This document shows positions 5,902 through 12,320 of a stretch of DNA of 15,922 nt, one piece after another. Where the stretch lies: assembly GCA_045604025.1 (NCBI GenBank), contig JAZUNG010000182.1, positions 1 to 15,922 of the forward strand, written 5' to 3'. The stretch is from RGIG5612 sp045604025 (GTDB lineage Bacteria > Bacillota > Clostridia > Lachnospirales > Lachnospiraceae). A program made the translations under genes and the position numbers. Below the pieces are notes generated by a model, which did not search any database, was not told the DNA's origin, and worked only from the letters and a program-made list of their open reading frames with translations. Every line of letters begins with the position of its first letter. Within the stretch, counting starts at the first letter, position 1.

Positions 5902-7406
5902 CAGATCATCTCCTCAATTATTGCCTGCTCAGTAAAATCTCCATCTCTGGGGATCGTCCTGGTTATCCTGCCATCCTTCATTACCATCAGCCTGTCTGCC
6001 ATGCCAATGACTTCTGTCAGCTCATCAGATATGAGGAGCATTGCGATCTTCTTTTCCTTGGCCTCACGCATGACCTGATAGATATATGCCTTTACTCCAA
6101 CGTCTACGCCACGTGTCGGACAGTCAAGGATCAGTACCTTCAGATTTTTGGCCAGCCATCTGCCCAGGTTGATCTTCTGTTTGTTTCCTCCGGAGAGGTC
6201 ATTGACAGTCTGCATGTACCCTGTGCACTTGACTGACATCTCGTCGATCATCTTCTCTGACAGCTTCTTCATTTTAGCCGGTGAGATGAATCCGATCGGT
6301 CCCTCAAGCTCATTCATGGAAGGAAGTGAGAAGTTCTCACGGATCGAATCCTGGATCATCATCGCCTCGGAGTCGCGGTCCTTGGGAACATATCCCATCC
6401 TGTTTTCAAGAGCATTCATGGGCGTTTTTATCACTTTGCCGCTCTCAACCAGAGTGACCTTGCCTGACGAAAGCCTGCTGAGACCATAAACTGCCTTTCC
6501 AACAGAATGAATACCGGAATCGCTCAGTCCGCAGAATCCCAGGATCTCGCCTGCATGCAGCTCGAAATCCACGTCTTCCAGCTCGTTCTTCACATACAGA
6601 TGCTCTGCTTTCAATACGACGTCATTCTCGTCGTAATCCACCAGATGGTCATTGCGGTAATAATCGCCTTCCATCTTTCTTCCGACCATCATGTGCCTGA
6701 TCTCAGATGGTGTGGTCTCTTTCGACTTCACTGTTCCTACCACTTCTCCGTCACGAAGGACTGTGATGGTGTCAGTGATCTCGATCATCTCCTCCACGTC
6801 GTGAGTGATCAGAACGACTGACTTGCCTTCGTCCTTCAATCTGTTGATGATATTGTACAGGATCTGTCTGTTGTTCAGTGACAGTGACTGTGTCACCTCA
6901 TCGAGGAGGATGATATTCGGGTCTACTGACAATGCTCTGCCCAGCTCGATCATCTTTCTTTCCTCGATGAGCATGGTTGCAACGTTTCCGCCAAAGTTGG
7001 GCATCGGGATCTCATAATCCCTGAATATCTCTTCAACGGAACGTCTCATTTTTGATTTATTAACAATACCAAACTTAGTAAACTGTTTTGTGCGGCCCAG
7101 ATATACATTTGCGGCCACAGGAAGGGTTCCTATGACTCCCAGCTCCTGTAAAACCATGGAAATATGATTGTCATACGCATCCATGGGACTGTTTGGCGCA
7201 TATTTTTTGCCGTTAACTGTCATCTCTCCGGTGTCCGGAGGATAGATGCCTGCAATCTGGGACAGCAGTGTCGATTTGCCGGATCCGTTCTCTCCGATCA
7301 GTCCTCTGATCTCGCCCGGATACAGCTCAAGATTTATGTTCTTGTTGGCCCATGTGGGTCCGAAATGCTTATTGAGGCCCTTGATGGTAAAAATAGCTTC
7401 ACTCAT
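5901..7406 (-). CDS. ABC sugar-type transporter double ATPase, RbsA/MglA-like
   Basis: A 501-residue protein with two ABC domains that powers the two flanking permeases. Domain 1 has Walker A G-E-N-G-S-G-K-S-T (38-46), Q-loop Gln87, a weak signature region M-L-I-E-E-R-K-M-I-E-L (145-155), Walker B I-L-L-D-E (Glu170) and switch His202. Domain 2 has a degenerate Walker A (G-L-S-D-S-G-I-H-S-V-G, 293-303, no K-S/T pair), an intact signature L-S-G-G-N-K-Q-K (404-411) and Walker B L-I-L-D-C-P-T-R-G-V-D-V-G, with Cys429 at the catalytic Glu position. Degeneracy of the second Walker A is usual for this family; the Cys is an additional loss. One competent ATP site is therefore predicted (Walker A1/B1 with signature 2). 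AAGGAGG stands before the ATG. The start overlaps the preceding permease stop as ATGA and the end overlaps the next permease start, so three genes are tightly coupled. Confidence 0.96.
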   Translation of the reverse strand: MSEAIFTIKGLNKHFGPTWANKNINLELYPGEIRGLIGENGSGKSTLLSQIAGIYPPDTGEMTVNGKKYAPNSPMDAYDNHISMVLQELGVIGTLPVAANVYLGRTKQFTKFGIVNKSKMRRSVEEIFRDYEIPMPNFGGNVATMLIEERKMIELGRALSVDPNIILLDEVTQSLSLNNRQILYNIINRLKDEGKSVVLITHDVEEMIEITDTITVLRDGEVVGTVKSKETTPSEIRHMMVGRKMEGDYYRNDHLVDYDENDVVLKAEHLYVKNELEDVDFELHAGEILGFCGLSDSGIHSVGKAVYGLSRLSSGKVTLVESGKVIKTPMNALENRMGYVPKDRDSEAMMIQDSIRENFSLPSMNELEGPIGFISPAKMKKLSEKMIDEMSVKCTGYMQTVNDLSGGNKQKINLGRWLAKNLKVLILDCPTRGVDVGVKAYIYQVMREAKEKKIAMLLISDELTEVIGMADRLMVMKDGRITRTIPRDGDFTEQAIIEEMI

Positions 7407-8383
7407 TTTACGACCTCCTTATTCCTTCTGTTTCCGAGGATGCCAAATCCGATAACGAAAATGCACAGGAACACGTCCTGCAGAGTTCCGGAAGGTACCC
7501 CGAAGAACGTCATGATGTTGAATACCGCATAGATGATGATCGAACAGAAAGGAACAGCTATCACTATGTTGATCCATCTCTGAAGCACCTGTGCCAGCAG
7601 AGCTATGGCCAAAGGCTTGAAGATCAGCTGGATACTGGTCAGTCCGGATGTCGCGAATGTCTTACCATTGTAGCTTTCCTGAATGATACATGCCACGCCT
7701 GCAAGCAGTCCGCAGATGATCGCGACACTGATCAGTGTCTTCGTAACGTTTATGCCCATGGACTTTGCTACGGCGGTATTGCCGCCGATGGCACGGATAT
7801 TGAATCCTGCAGTGGTGATATTATAGATTATATAAACAATAACAAGCCCTGCGACCAGAAGGATGATATTCCATGGCCACTGTCCCAGAGCTCTATAGCT
7901 TCTGGACAGCTCGGTATCAACCCAGGGCTTGGTAGGTTTCCATATTCTGAGCGCCAGTGAAAGCGCTTCGTAGATCATGGCCAGACTGATACTGGCAATC
8001 CATGATGGTATCTTCGTAGTTACGAAAATACCGAAATTGATGCAGACCAGCAAGAGGCCACATACAAGGCCGCCCAAGATAACTCCGATATAGCCAAATG
8101 CATTTCCGAATGCGCATACGGCAAATGATCCCAGGACGAGCACACCGCCCATGGACATATCCGTATACCCGCACGCGAAAAGGAAACACAGACTCCACGC
8201 CAGGAATGTCGGATAAACAGAGTTTGAAAGGATCACTTCTATATTTTTCGGAACAAGAAAACGGCCATCAGTAAAGATATTTACAACGACCCCTACCAGG
8301 ACCATAGCCGCGATCAGTATGACTACGGACAGAACCTGCTTGAGGAAGTCTCTTCTTACAATAGGATTAGCCAAGCTCTTCAC
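7403..8383 (-). CDS. ABC sugar-type transporter permease, RbsC/BPD_transp_2 family (first permease)
   Basis: A 326-residue polytopic permease, more divergent than its partner at 4933-5901. Landmarks are L-F-A-C-G-Y-T-D-M-S-M-G-G-V-L-V-L-G (68-85), the position of the family's G-G-I-D-L-S-V-G motif; the ATPase-contact loop T-A-G-F-N-I-R-A-I-G-G-N-T-A-V-A-K-S-M-G-I (191-211); and a final hydrophobic stretch ending in G-N-R-R-N-K. The start is uncertain. No ATG is available. The GTG at 8383 falls inside the likely ribosome site AAGGGGTG, whereas a TTG at 8374 (giving 323 residues) sits 8 bases behind the GGGG and may be the true start. The stop overlaps the ATPase start as ATGA. The gene follows the binding-protein gene after 67 bases that carry a strong hairpin. 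Confidence 0.92.
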   Translation of the reverse strand: MKSLANPIVRRDFLKQVLSVVILIAAMVLVGVVVNIFTDGRFLVPKNIEVILSNSVYPTFLAWSLCFLFACGYTDMSMGGVLVLGSFAVCAFGNAFGYIGVILGGLVCGLLLVCINFGIFVTTKIPSWIASISLAMIYEALSLALRIWKPTKPWVDTELSRSYRALGQWPWNIILLVAGLVIVYIIYNITTAGFNIRAIGGNTAVAKSMGINVTKTLISVAIICGLLAGVACIIQESYNGKTFATSGLTSIQLIFKPLAIALLAQVLQRWINIVIAVPFCSIIIYAVFNIMTFFGVPSGTLQDVFLCIFVIGFGILGNRRNKEVVK

Positions 8384-8403
8384 CCCTTATTGTTTTACAG
8401 ATA

Positions 8404-8429
8404 TGGGGCCACTTGTACAAGCGGCCCCA
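8404..8429 (-). promoter_or_regulatory. Intercistronic hairpin between sugar-binding protein and first permease
   Basis: TGGGGCC at 8404-8410 pairs with GGCCCCA at 8423-8429. After one mismatch the inner palindrome CTTGTACAAG (8412-8421) extends the stem. No U-run follows on the minus-strand transcript, so it is not a classical terminator. A role in mRNA end protection, or a lowering of downstream expression, is inferred from its place behind the binding-protein gene. Confidence 0.75.
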
Positions 8430-8450
8430 CAGTTGAATAAACAAGTCAGA

Positions 8451-9653
8451 TTATTTTGTTGCATCCCATGCGCTTTCCAGACCATCCCACTGAAGAGAAG
8501 TTGTCAGGAATTCAACGATGTCGTCATAAGATACGTCAGGGTTGTAACGATACAGCAGTGGCTGAATAGTTGCCTCATGGAAAGGATGTCCTTCAGTAAC
8601 GAAGATCTCCTCGAACTTGTCAAGGTTGGAATCGTCGATAACGAAGCCTTCGTTTGTGAGCTCCGGAGGATTGCCGTTCTCGTCCAGGATCTGATGTCCA
8701 TCCAGATAGTTGATCAGCAGGCATGCTGCGATGGTACCAACGAGGTCATTTCCGGCTGTAGCTGCAACTACGCTGCCGTCACGCAGATACTCGATGCAGT
8801 CGGTATTTGCATTTGTGCAGTAGATAGGCATATCTGTGATACCCAGAGTGTTCATTGCGCCGATAGCGCCGGGAACATAGTCACCAACCATTGCGAACAG
8901 GCAGTCTGCATCAGGATGAGCTGAAAGCATGGCGTTAGCCTTCTCCTGGCCTTCCGGAGGAGCTGCGCAGCGTGCAGTATCAAGGATCTCGCCACCGCCT
9001 TCTTCTACGAATGCCTTTGTGAATCCTTCAATACGCATCTCAAAGTGAGCATCACCAACATTTCCGCCCAGCAGAACTGCTGTCTTCATGCCGTCTTCAG
9101 CTGCTCTCTTACCGATCAGATATCCTTCTGCAACCATGTCAGAAGTAACGGTTCCCAGATAGTAAGGGTTGTTGGCGTTCTGATCTGCACGATCTTCGTC
9201 AGAACCTGTGAAGGTTGACATAACAAAAGGTACTTCGGCTTCCATGCACTCTTTTGCAGCTGTCGGGAAAACTGTCTCAACAGCGGTCTGCATGATGATA
9301 CCATCAACGCCCTGGTTGATGAAGCCTTCGATGTTCTGAAGCTCCTGAGTATCAATGTGCTCATCACTGGATCTTGAGTACTTTGCACCAGCTGCATCCA
9401 ATGCCTGCTCGATAATGTCAGCCATTGTGTCAAATGTAGCTGAGCCAGAGCCCCAGGTGTTGTAGCCGATATTCCACTCAGTGTCGATGGCAGCTTCTCC
9501 ACCACCCTCGGTTTCACCTGATCCGCCACTTTCAGCGGCCGGAGTAGTAGCACCGCCACCAGATGAAGAGCCGCCACATGCTGCAAGAGATGCAACCATG
9601 ACCAGAGCGACTGCACCGGCTAATAATTTCTTTGCCACATTCATTCTCTTCAT
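8451..9653 (-). CDS. ABC transporter solute-binding lipoprotein, Peripla_BP_4/RbsB-like
   Basis: A 400-residue extracytoplasmic lipoprotein, the first gene of the ABC operon and the receptor for its two permeases. The signal peptide ends in L-A-A-C (Cys26) and is followed by a Gly/Ser/Glu tether to about 57. The mature part has the usual two-lobe order of sugar-type type I binding proteins: W-N-I-G-Y-N-T-W-G-S-G (60-70), E-G-F-I-N-Q-G-V-D-G-I-I-M-Q-T, A-K-E-C-M-E-A-E-V-P-F-V-M-S, A-V-L-L-G-G-N-V-G-D-A-H-F-E-M-R-I-E-G-F and N-A-M-L-S-A-H-P-D-A-D-C-L-F-A-M. A C-terminal stretch of about 70 residues is Asp/Glu-rich and less conserved. GGAGG precedes the ATG by 10 bases, behind a palindromic leader and a good promoter. 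The ligand is not assignable; a sugar or related polar molecule is usual for the family. Confidence 0.94.
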   Translation of the reverse strand: MKRMNVAKKLLAGAVALVMVASLAACGGSSSGGGATTPAAESGGSGETEGGGEAAIDTEWNIGYNTWGSGSATFDTMADIIEQALDAAGAKYSRSSDEHIDTQELQNIEGFINQGVDGIIMQTAVETVFPTAAKECMEAEVPFVMSTFTGSDEDRADQNANNPYYLGTVTSDMVAEGYLIGKRAAEDGMKTAVLLGGNVGDAHFEMRIEGFTKAFVEEGGGEILDTARCAAPPEGQEKANAMLSAHPDADCLFAMVGDYVPGAIGAMNTLGITDMPIYCTNANTDCIEYLRDGSVVAATAGNDLVGTIAACLLINYLDGHQILDENGNPPELTNEGFVIDDSNLDKFEEIFVTEGHPFHEATIQPLLYRYNPDVSYDDIVEFLTTSLQWDGLESAWDATK

Positions 9654-9677
9654 TTTTTGTTTTCCTCCAATATAATC

Positions 9678-9693
9678 ATCTGCACTTGCAGAT
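9678..9693 (-). promoter_or_regulatory. 16-base palindrome in the ABC operon leader
   Basis: ATCTGCA and TGCAGAT form a 7-bp inverted repeat around a 2-base centre, between the predicted transcription start (about 9706) and the ribosome site (about 9664-9668). It could be an operator read as DNA, for example by a LacI-type or similar dimeric regulator, or a small leader hairpin in the mRNA. No regulator gene is adjacent in the window. Confidence 0.5.
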
Positions 9694-9712
9694 TTATTAT
9701 CTAAGTATTTTC

Positions 9713-9740
9713 ATTATATTCTCAAGAAATTCAACGTCAA
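9713..9740 (-). promoter_or_regulatory. Sigma-A-type promoter of the ABC transporter operon
   Basis: On the minus strand, TTGACG (9735-9740) is followed after 16 bases by a perfect TATAAT (9713-9718). The transcript would start near 9706, about 50 bases before the binding-protein ATG. It lies just beyond the terminator of the aro operon, giving the transporter its own transcription unit. Confidence 0.8.
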
Positions 9741-9760
9741 TAATATGTCAGTATGTTTTT

Positions 9761-9788
9761 AAAAAAGATCACACTATGGCAGTGGATC
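9761..9788 (-). terminator. Rho-independent terminator of the aro operon
   Basis: On the minus strand, GATC-CACT pairs with AGTG-GATC around the loop GCCAT, with one bulged T, and is followed at once by TTTTTT (9761-9766). It begins 15 bases beyond the aroF stop, so aroF is the last gene of the operon. Confidence 0.8.
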
Positions 9789-9802
9789 GATCATACAGCT
9801 GT

Positions 9803-10834
9803 TTACCTGAGTTCAGCCAGTTCGTACACCAGCTTCTCGGTCTTGTCCCAGCCCAGGCAGGGGTCAGTGATGGACTTGCCGTAGACACCGTCCTCGGGCT
9901 TCTGGGCACCGTCTACCAGGTAGGATTCGATCATCAGACCGCGCACGATCTTTCTGATCTCGGGAGCCAGCAGTGCCTGATGCATGATCTCCTTGGCAAT
10001 CCTGATCTGCTGCTCGTATTTCTTTCCTGAGTTGGAATGGTTGCAGTCGATCACGACACCGGGATTCTTCAGTTCAGGCCTTTCTGCATAGAGTGACAGG
10101 AGATTTTCGATGTCCTCATAGTGATAATTCGGATGGTTGTGGCCTTCCTTGTCCACATAACCTCTTAAGATAGCATGGGCAAGAGGGTTGCCGTGGCTTT
10201 CCACCTCCCAGTCGGTAAAGAGGAAAGTGTGAGAATGCTGTGCTGCAGTGATCGCATTCATCATGACTGACAGATCACCGCCGGTAGGATTCTTCATGCC
10301 GACAGGGATATCCAGGCCGCTGGAAACCAGCCTGTGCTGCTGGTTCTCTACCGAACGGGCTCCGATTGCCACATATCCCAGCAGATCGGACAGGAATCTG
10401 TAGTTTTCCGGATACAGCATTTCGTCCGCGCAGGAAAATCCGGTCTCTTCCATGGCCCTGATATGGAGCTTGCGGATGGCTATGACTCCGCGCAGCATGT
10501 CGGGTGCCTTGCCGGGGTCCGGCTGATGGAGCATGCCCTTGTAGCCGTCGCCTGTGGTGCGCGGCTTGTTTGTATAAATACGCGGAATGATGAAGATCTT
10601 GTCCTTTACTTCTTCCTGGAGCTTCCTGAGTCTGGTCACATACTCCAGCACCGCGTCGTCTCTGTCCGCAGAGCACGGTCCGATGATCAGCGCCAGACGG
10701 TCATCCTCGCCTGTGAAGATGGCCCTGATCGCTGCATCGTTCTGCTTCTTCTTCTCTACGTCAGCCGCGCTCAATGGATACATTTCCTTGATCTTGTCCG
10801 ACGGCGGCAGCTTCTTCTTCATGTCTATGTTCAT
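9803..10834 (-). CDS. aroF: 3-deoxy-7-phosphoheptulonate (DAHP) synthase, type I AroF/G/H class
   Basis: Condenses phosphoenolpyruvate and erythrose 4-phosphate to DAHP, the first step of the shikimate pathway, in the cytoplasm. The 343-residue product carries the class motifs I-I-G-P-C-S-A-D (50-57), R-I-Y-T-N-K-P-R-T-T-G-D-G-Y-K-G (85-100), A-I-G-A-R-S-V-E-N-Q-Q-H-R (156-168), G-M-K-N-P-T-G-G (179-186), D-C-N-H-S-N-S-G-K-K (263-272) and G-L-M-I-E-S-Y-L (299-306), which include the metal and substrate ligands of the family. Start choice: the frame extends to a TTG at 10897 (21 more residues), but that stretch has no ribosome site and does not look like the family. The ATG at 10834 has a weak GGGACGG 8 bases ahead and gives the usual length. 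It is the last gene of the operon, 132 bases behind aroA. Which aromatic amino acid inhibits it cannot be read from sequence. Confidence 0.95.
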   Translation of the reverse strand: MNIDMKKKLPPSDKIKEMYPLSAADVEKKKQNDAAIRAIFTGEDDRLALIIGPCSADRDDAVLEYVTRLRKLQEEVKDKIFIIPRIYTNKPRTTGDGYKGMLHQPDPGKAPDMLRGVIAIRKLHIRAMEETGFSCADEMLYPENYRFLSDLLGYVAIGARSVENQQHRLVSSGLDIPVGMKNPTGGDLSVMMNAITAAQHSHTFLFTDWEVESHGNPLAHAILRGYVDKEGHNHPNYHYEDIENLLSLYAERPELKNPGVVIDCNHSNSGKKYEQQIRIAKEIMHQALLAPEIRKIVRGLMIESYLVDGAQKPEDGVYGKSITDPCLGWDKTEKLVYELAELR

Positions 10835-10966
10835 ATCTGTGTCCGTCCCGTTCAAAAGAATTGGTGTGATATTAACATTATGTGTATGGTTAGTCAATCA
10901 TGCGGGTTCATGAGGCAGTTTTCTGATCTTCAGGAGCCTCCTGCATGGGTGCTGAAGTCCTATGGT

Positions 10967-12253
10967 CTATCTGACGATTATCCCGACAGATCCAAGGTCA
11001 TCGAAAAATCCCGGATAACTCTTTCTGACTGCTTCTGCTCCATGTATCTGTCCGCCTGTCAGTGTCATCAGCACGGCGCACGCCATGACGATGCGGTGGT
11101 CATTGTGTCCGTCAATGGGCTCTTCGGGAGTATGAAGCGTTCCCGGCTCTACTTCCAGATTGTTCTCATCCAGCAGGTTCATGGTAATGCCGAACTTCGC
11201 CAGCTCTTCCTTCATGGATGCGGCGCGGTCACTTTCTTTGATCCTCAGCCTTCTGGTGCCTGTGAACCTTCCGCCCGAGCATGCCGCTGCAAATGCGAAC
11301 AGCACCGGCCCCAGATCCGGACAGCCGGATATATCTATAGGCTCGGCGGCTCCTACGAGCAGCCTGTCGAACAGTTCCACACATACTCTGTCGCCCTGCA
11401 GGCTGCCTTCGCGCAGCATGGTGATATGGAGTGCTGCGCCATGCAGTTTCCTGATCGCGTACAGGAATGCCGCATTGGACCAGTCTCCCTCGACCTGAAC
11501 ATCCCTCGCGGTATATTTCTGCCCGCCACGGATAATGAAATGATTCGCTTCGGGCTCATCTATCTGCACTCCGAACATTTTCATGGAGTCCTTCGTGATG
11601 TCTATATATCCTCTGCTTTCCACCGGCGGCAGGATCAGGATCTCGCTATCTTCTTCCAACAGAGGCAGCGCGAACAGAAGTCCTGAGATGAACTGGCTGC
11701 TGACGTCGCCCCTGACTCTGTATGTGCCGCTCCTCAGCTGACCTCTGATGGTAATGCTCTCCGGAGTCTTCTCGATAGTCACACCCAGCGGGGTGAACAG
11801 TTCTTCATATATGCCTATGCCTCGCTCGATGAGCCTGCTGCTGCCTGTAAAAACTCCACCGCCCGTGAGCGCCAGGGATATCGGTATAAAGAATCTCAGC
11901 GTGCTGCCGCTCTCCCTGCATCTGTATTCCGGGAGGATGGCTGCTGTTGTTTTTTGCAGGGTAGCTGCTGAACGATCACCCTGTAAGAAAGAATTGCTTT
12001 CTTCTCCTGCTGCCACTGCATTATTTACAGTGTTTTGTAGTACAGTGACGTCCATGCCGCTCACCTCGCAGGTCTCTCCCAACGCGGAAATGCAATCCAT
12101 GGTCGCCAGCATATCTTCACTGTCAGATATGCCCCTGATAGCGCTCTGCCCTTCAGAGAGCGCGGCGCATATGAGCATGCGGTGCGCATAGCTCTTCGAA
12201 GGCGGTGCCTTGATCACTCCATTTGCTGTACTTTTTTCTATTCTGACATCCAT
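10967..12253 (-). CDS. aroA: 3-phosphoshikimate 1-carboxyvinyltransferase (EPSP synthase) with an internal insertion
   Basis: Transfers the enolpyruvyl group of PEP to shikimate 3-phosphate, the sixth step of the pathway. The 428 residues include K-A-P-P-S-K-S-Y-A-H-R (15-25), E-S-G-S-T-L-R-F (114-121), R-G-D-V-S-S-Q-F-I-S-G-L-L (181-193), G-D-W-S-N-A-A-F (256-263), the region of the catalytic Asp at P-D-L-G-P (312-316), R-I-K-E-S-D-R (337-343), D-G-H-N-D-H-R-I-V-M (381-390) and R-K-S-Y-P-G-F-F (410-417). Between about 73 and 108, just before the PEP-binding E-S-G-S-T motif, there are roughly 25-30 extra Ala/Thr/Asn/Ser-rich residues that I do not recall from related enzymes; the DNA there is visibly more AT-rich than its flanks. 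The catalytic motifs are intact, so activity is expected. The ribosome site is weak (an AGG about 14 bases ahead). It lies 67 bases behind aroE/K. Confidence 0.95.
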   Translation of the reverse strand: MDVRIEKSTANGVIKAPPSKSYAHRMLICAALSEGQSAIRGISDSEDMLATMDCISALGETCEVSGMDVTVLQNTVNNAVAAGEESNSFLQGDRSAATLQKTTAAILPEYRCRESGSTLRFFIPISLALTGGGVFTGSSRLIERGIGIYEELFTPLGVTIEKTPESITIRGQLRSGTYRVRGDVSSQFISGLLFALPLLEEDSEILILPPVESRGYIDITKDSMKMFGVQIDEPEANHFIIRGGQKYTARDVQVEGDWSNAAFLYAIRKLHGAALHITMLREGSLQGDRVCVELFDRLLVGAAEPIDISGCPDLGPVLFAFAAACSGGRFTGTRRLRIKESDRAASMKEELAKFGITMNLLDENNLEVEPGTLHTPEEPIDGHNDHRIVMACAVLMTLTGGQIHGAEAVRKSYPGFFDDLGSVGIIVR

Positions 12254-12320
12254 ATTATAATGATCAACCTGTTTGTCTTTTTATATTCAGTTTATCCGTT
12301 TGTAATGGTCAACTCGTTTT

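Noticed and set aside
8451..9653. Circular permutation of the sugar-binding protein as well
   Set aside because: Its lobes follow the ordinary order of Peripla_BP_4 proteins from the tether to the C-terminus.
10835..10897. TTG start of aroF at 10897
   Set aside because: There is no ribosome site, and the 21 extra residues look unlike the family N-terminus; the ATG at 10834 gives the usual length.
10835..10966. T-box riboswitch or attenuator leader peptide before aroF
   Set aside because: No T-box consensus and no terminator are present, and the short frames here (for example from an ATG reading M-Q-E-A-P) contain no aromatic codons.
10334..11686. Plus-strand open frame of 450 codons opposite aroF and aroA
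   Set aside because: It is a shadow frame across two well-supported conserved genes, with no domain signature.
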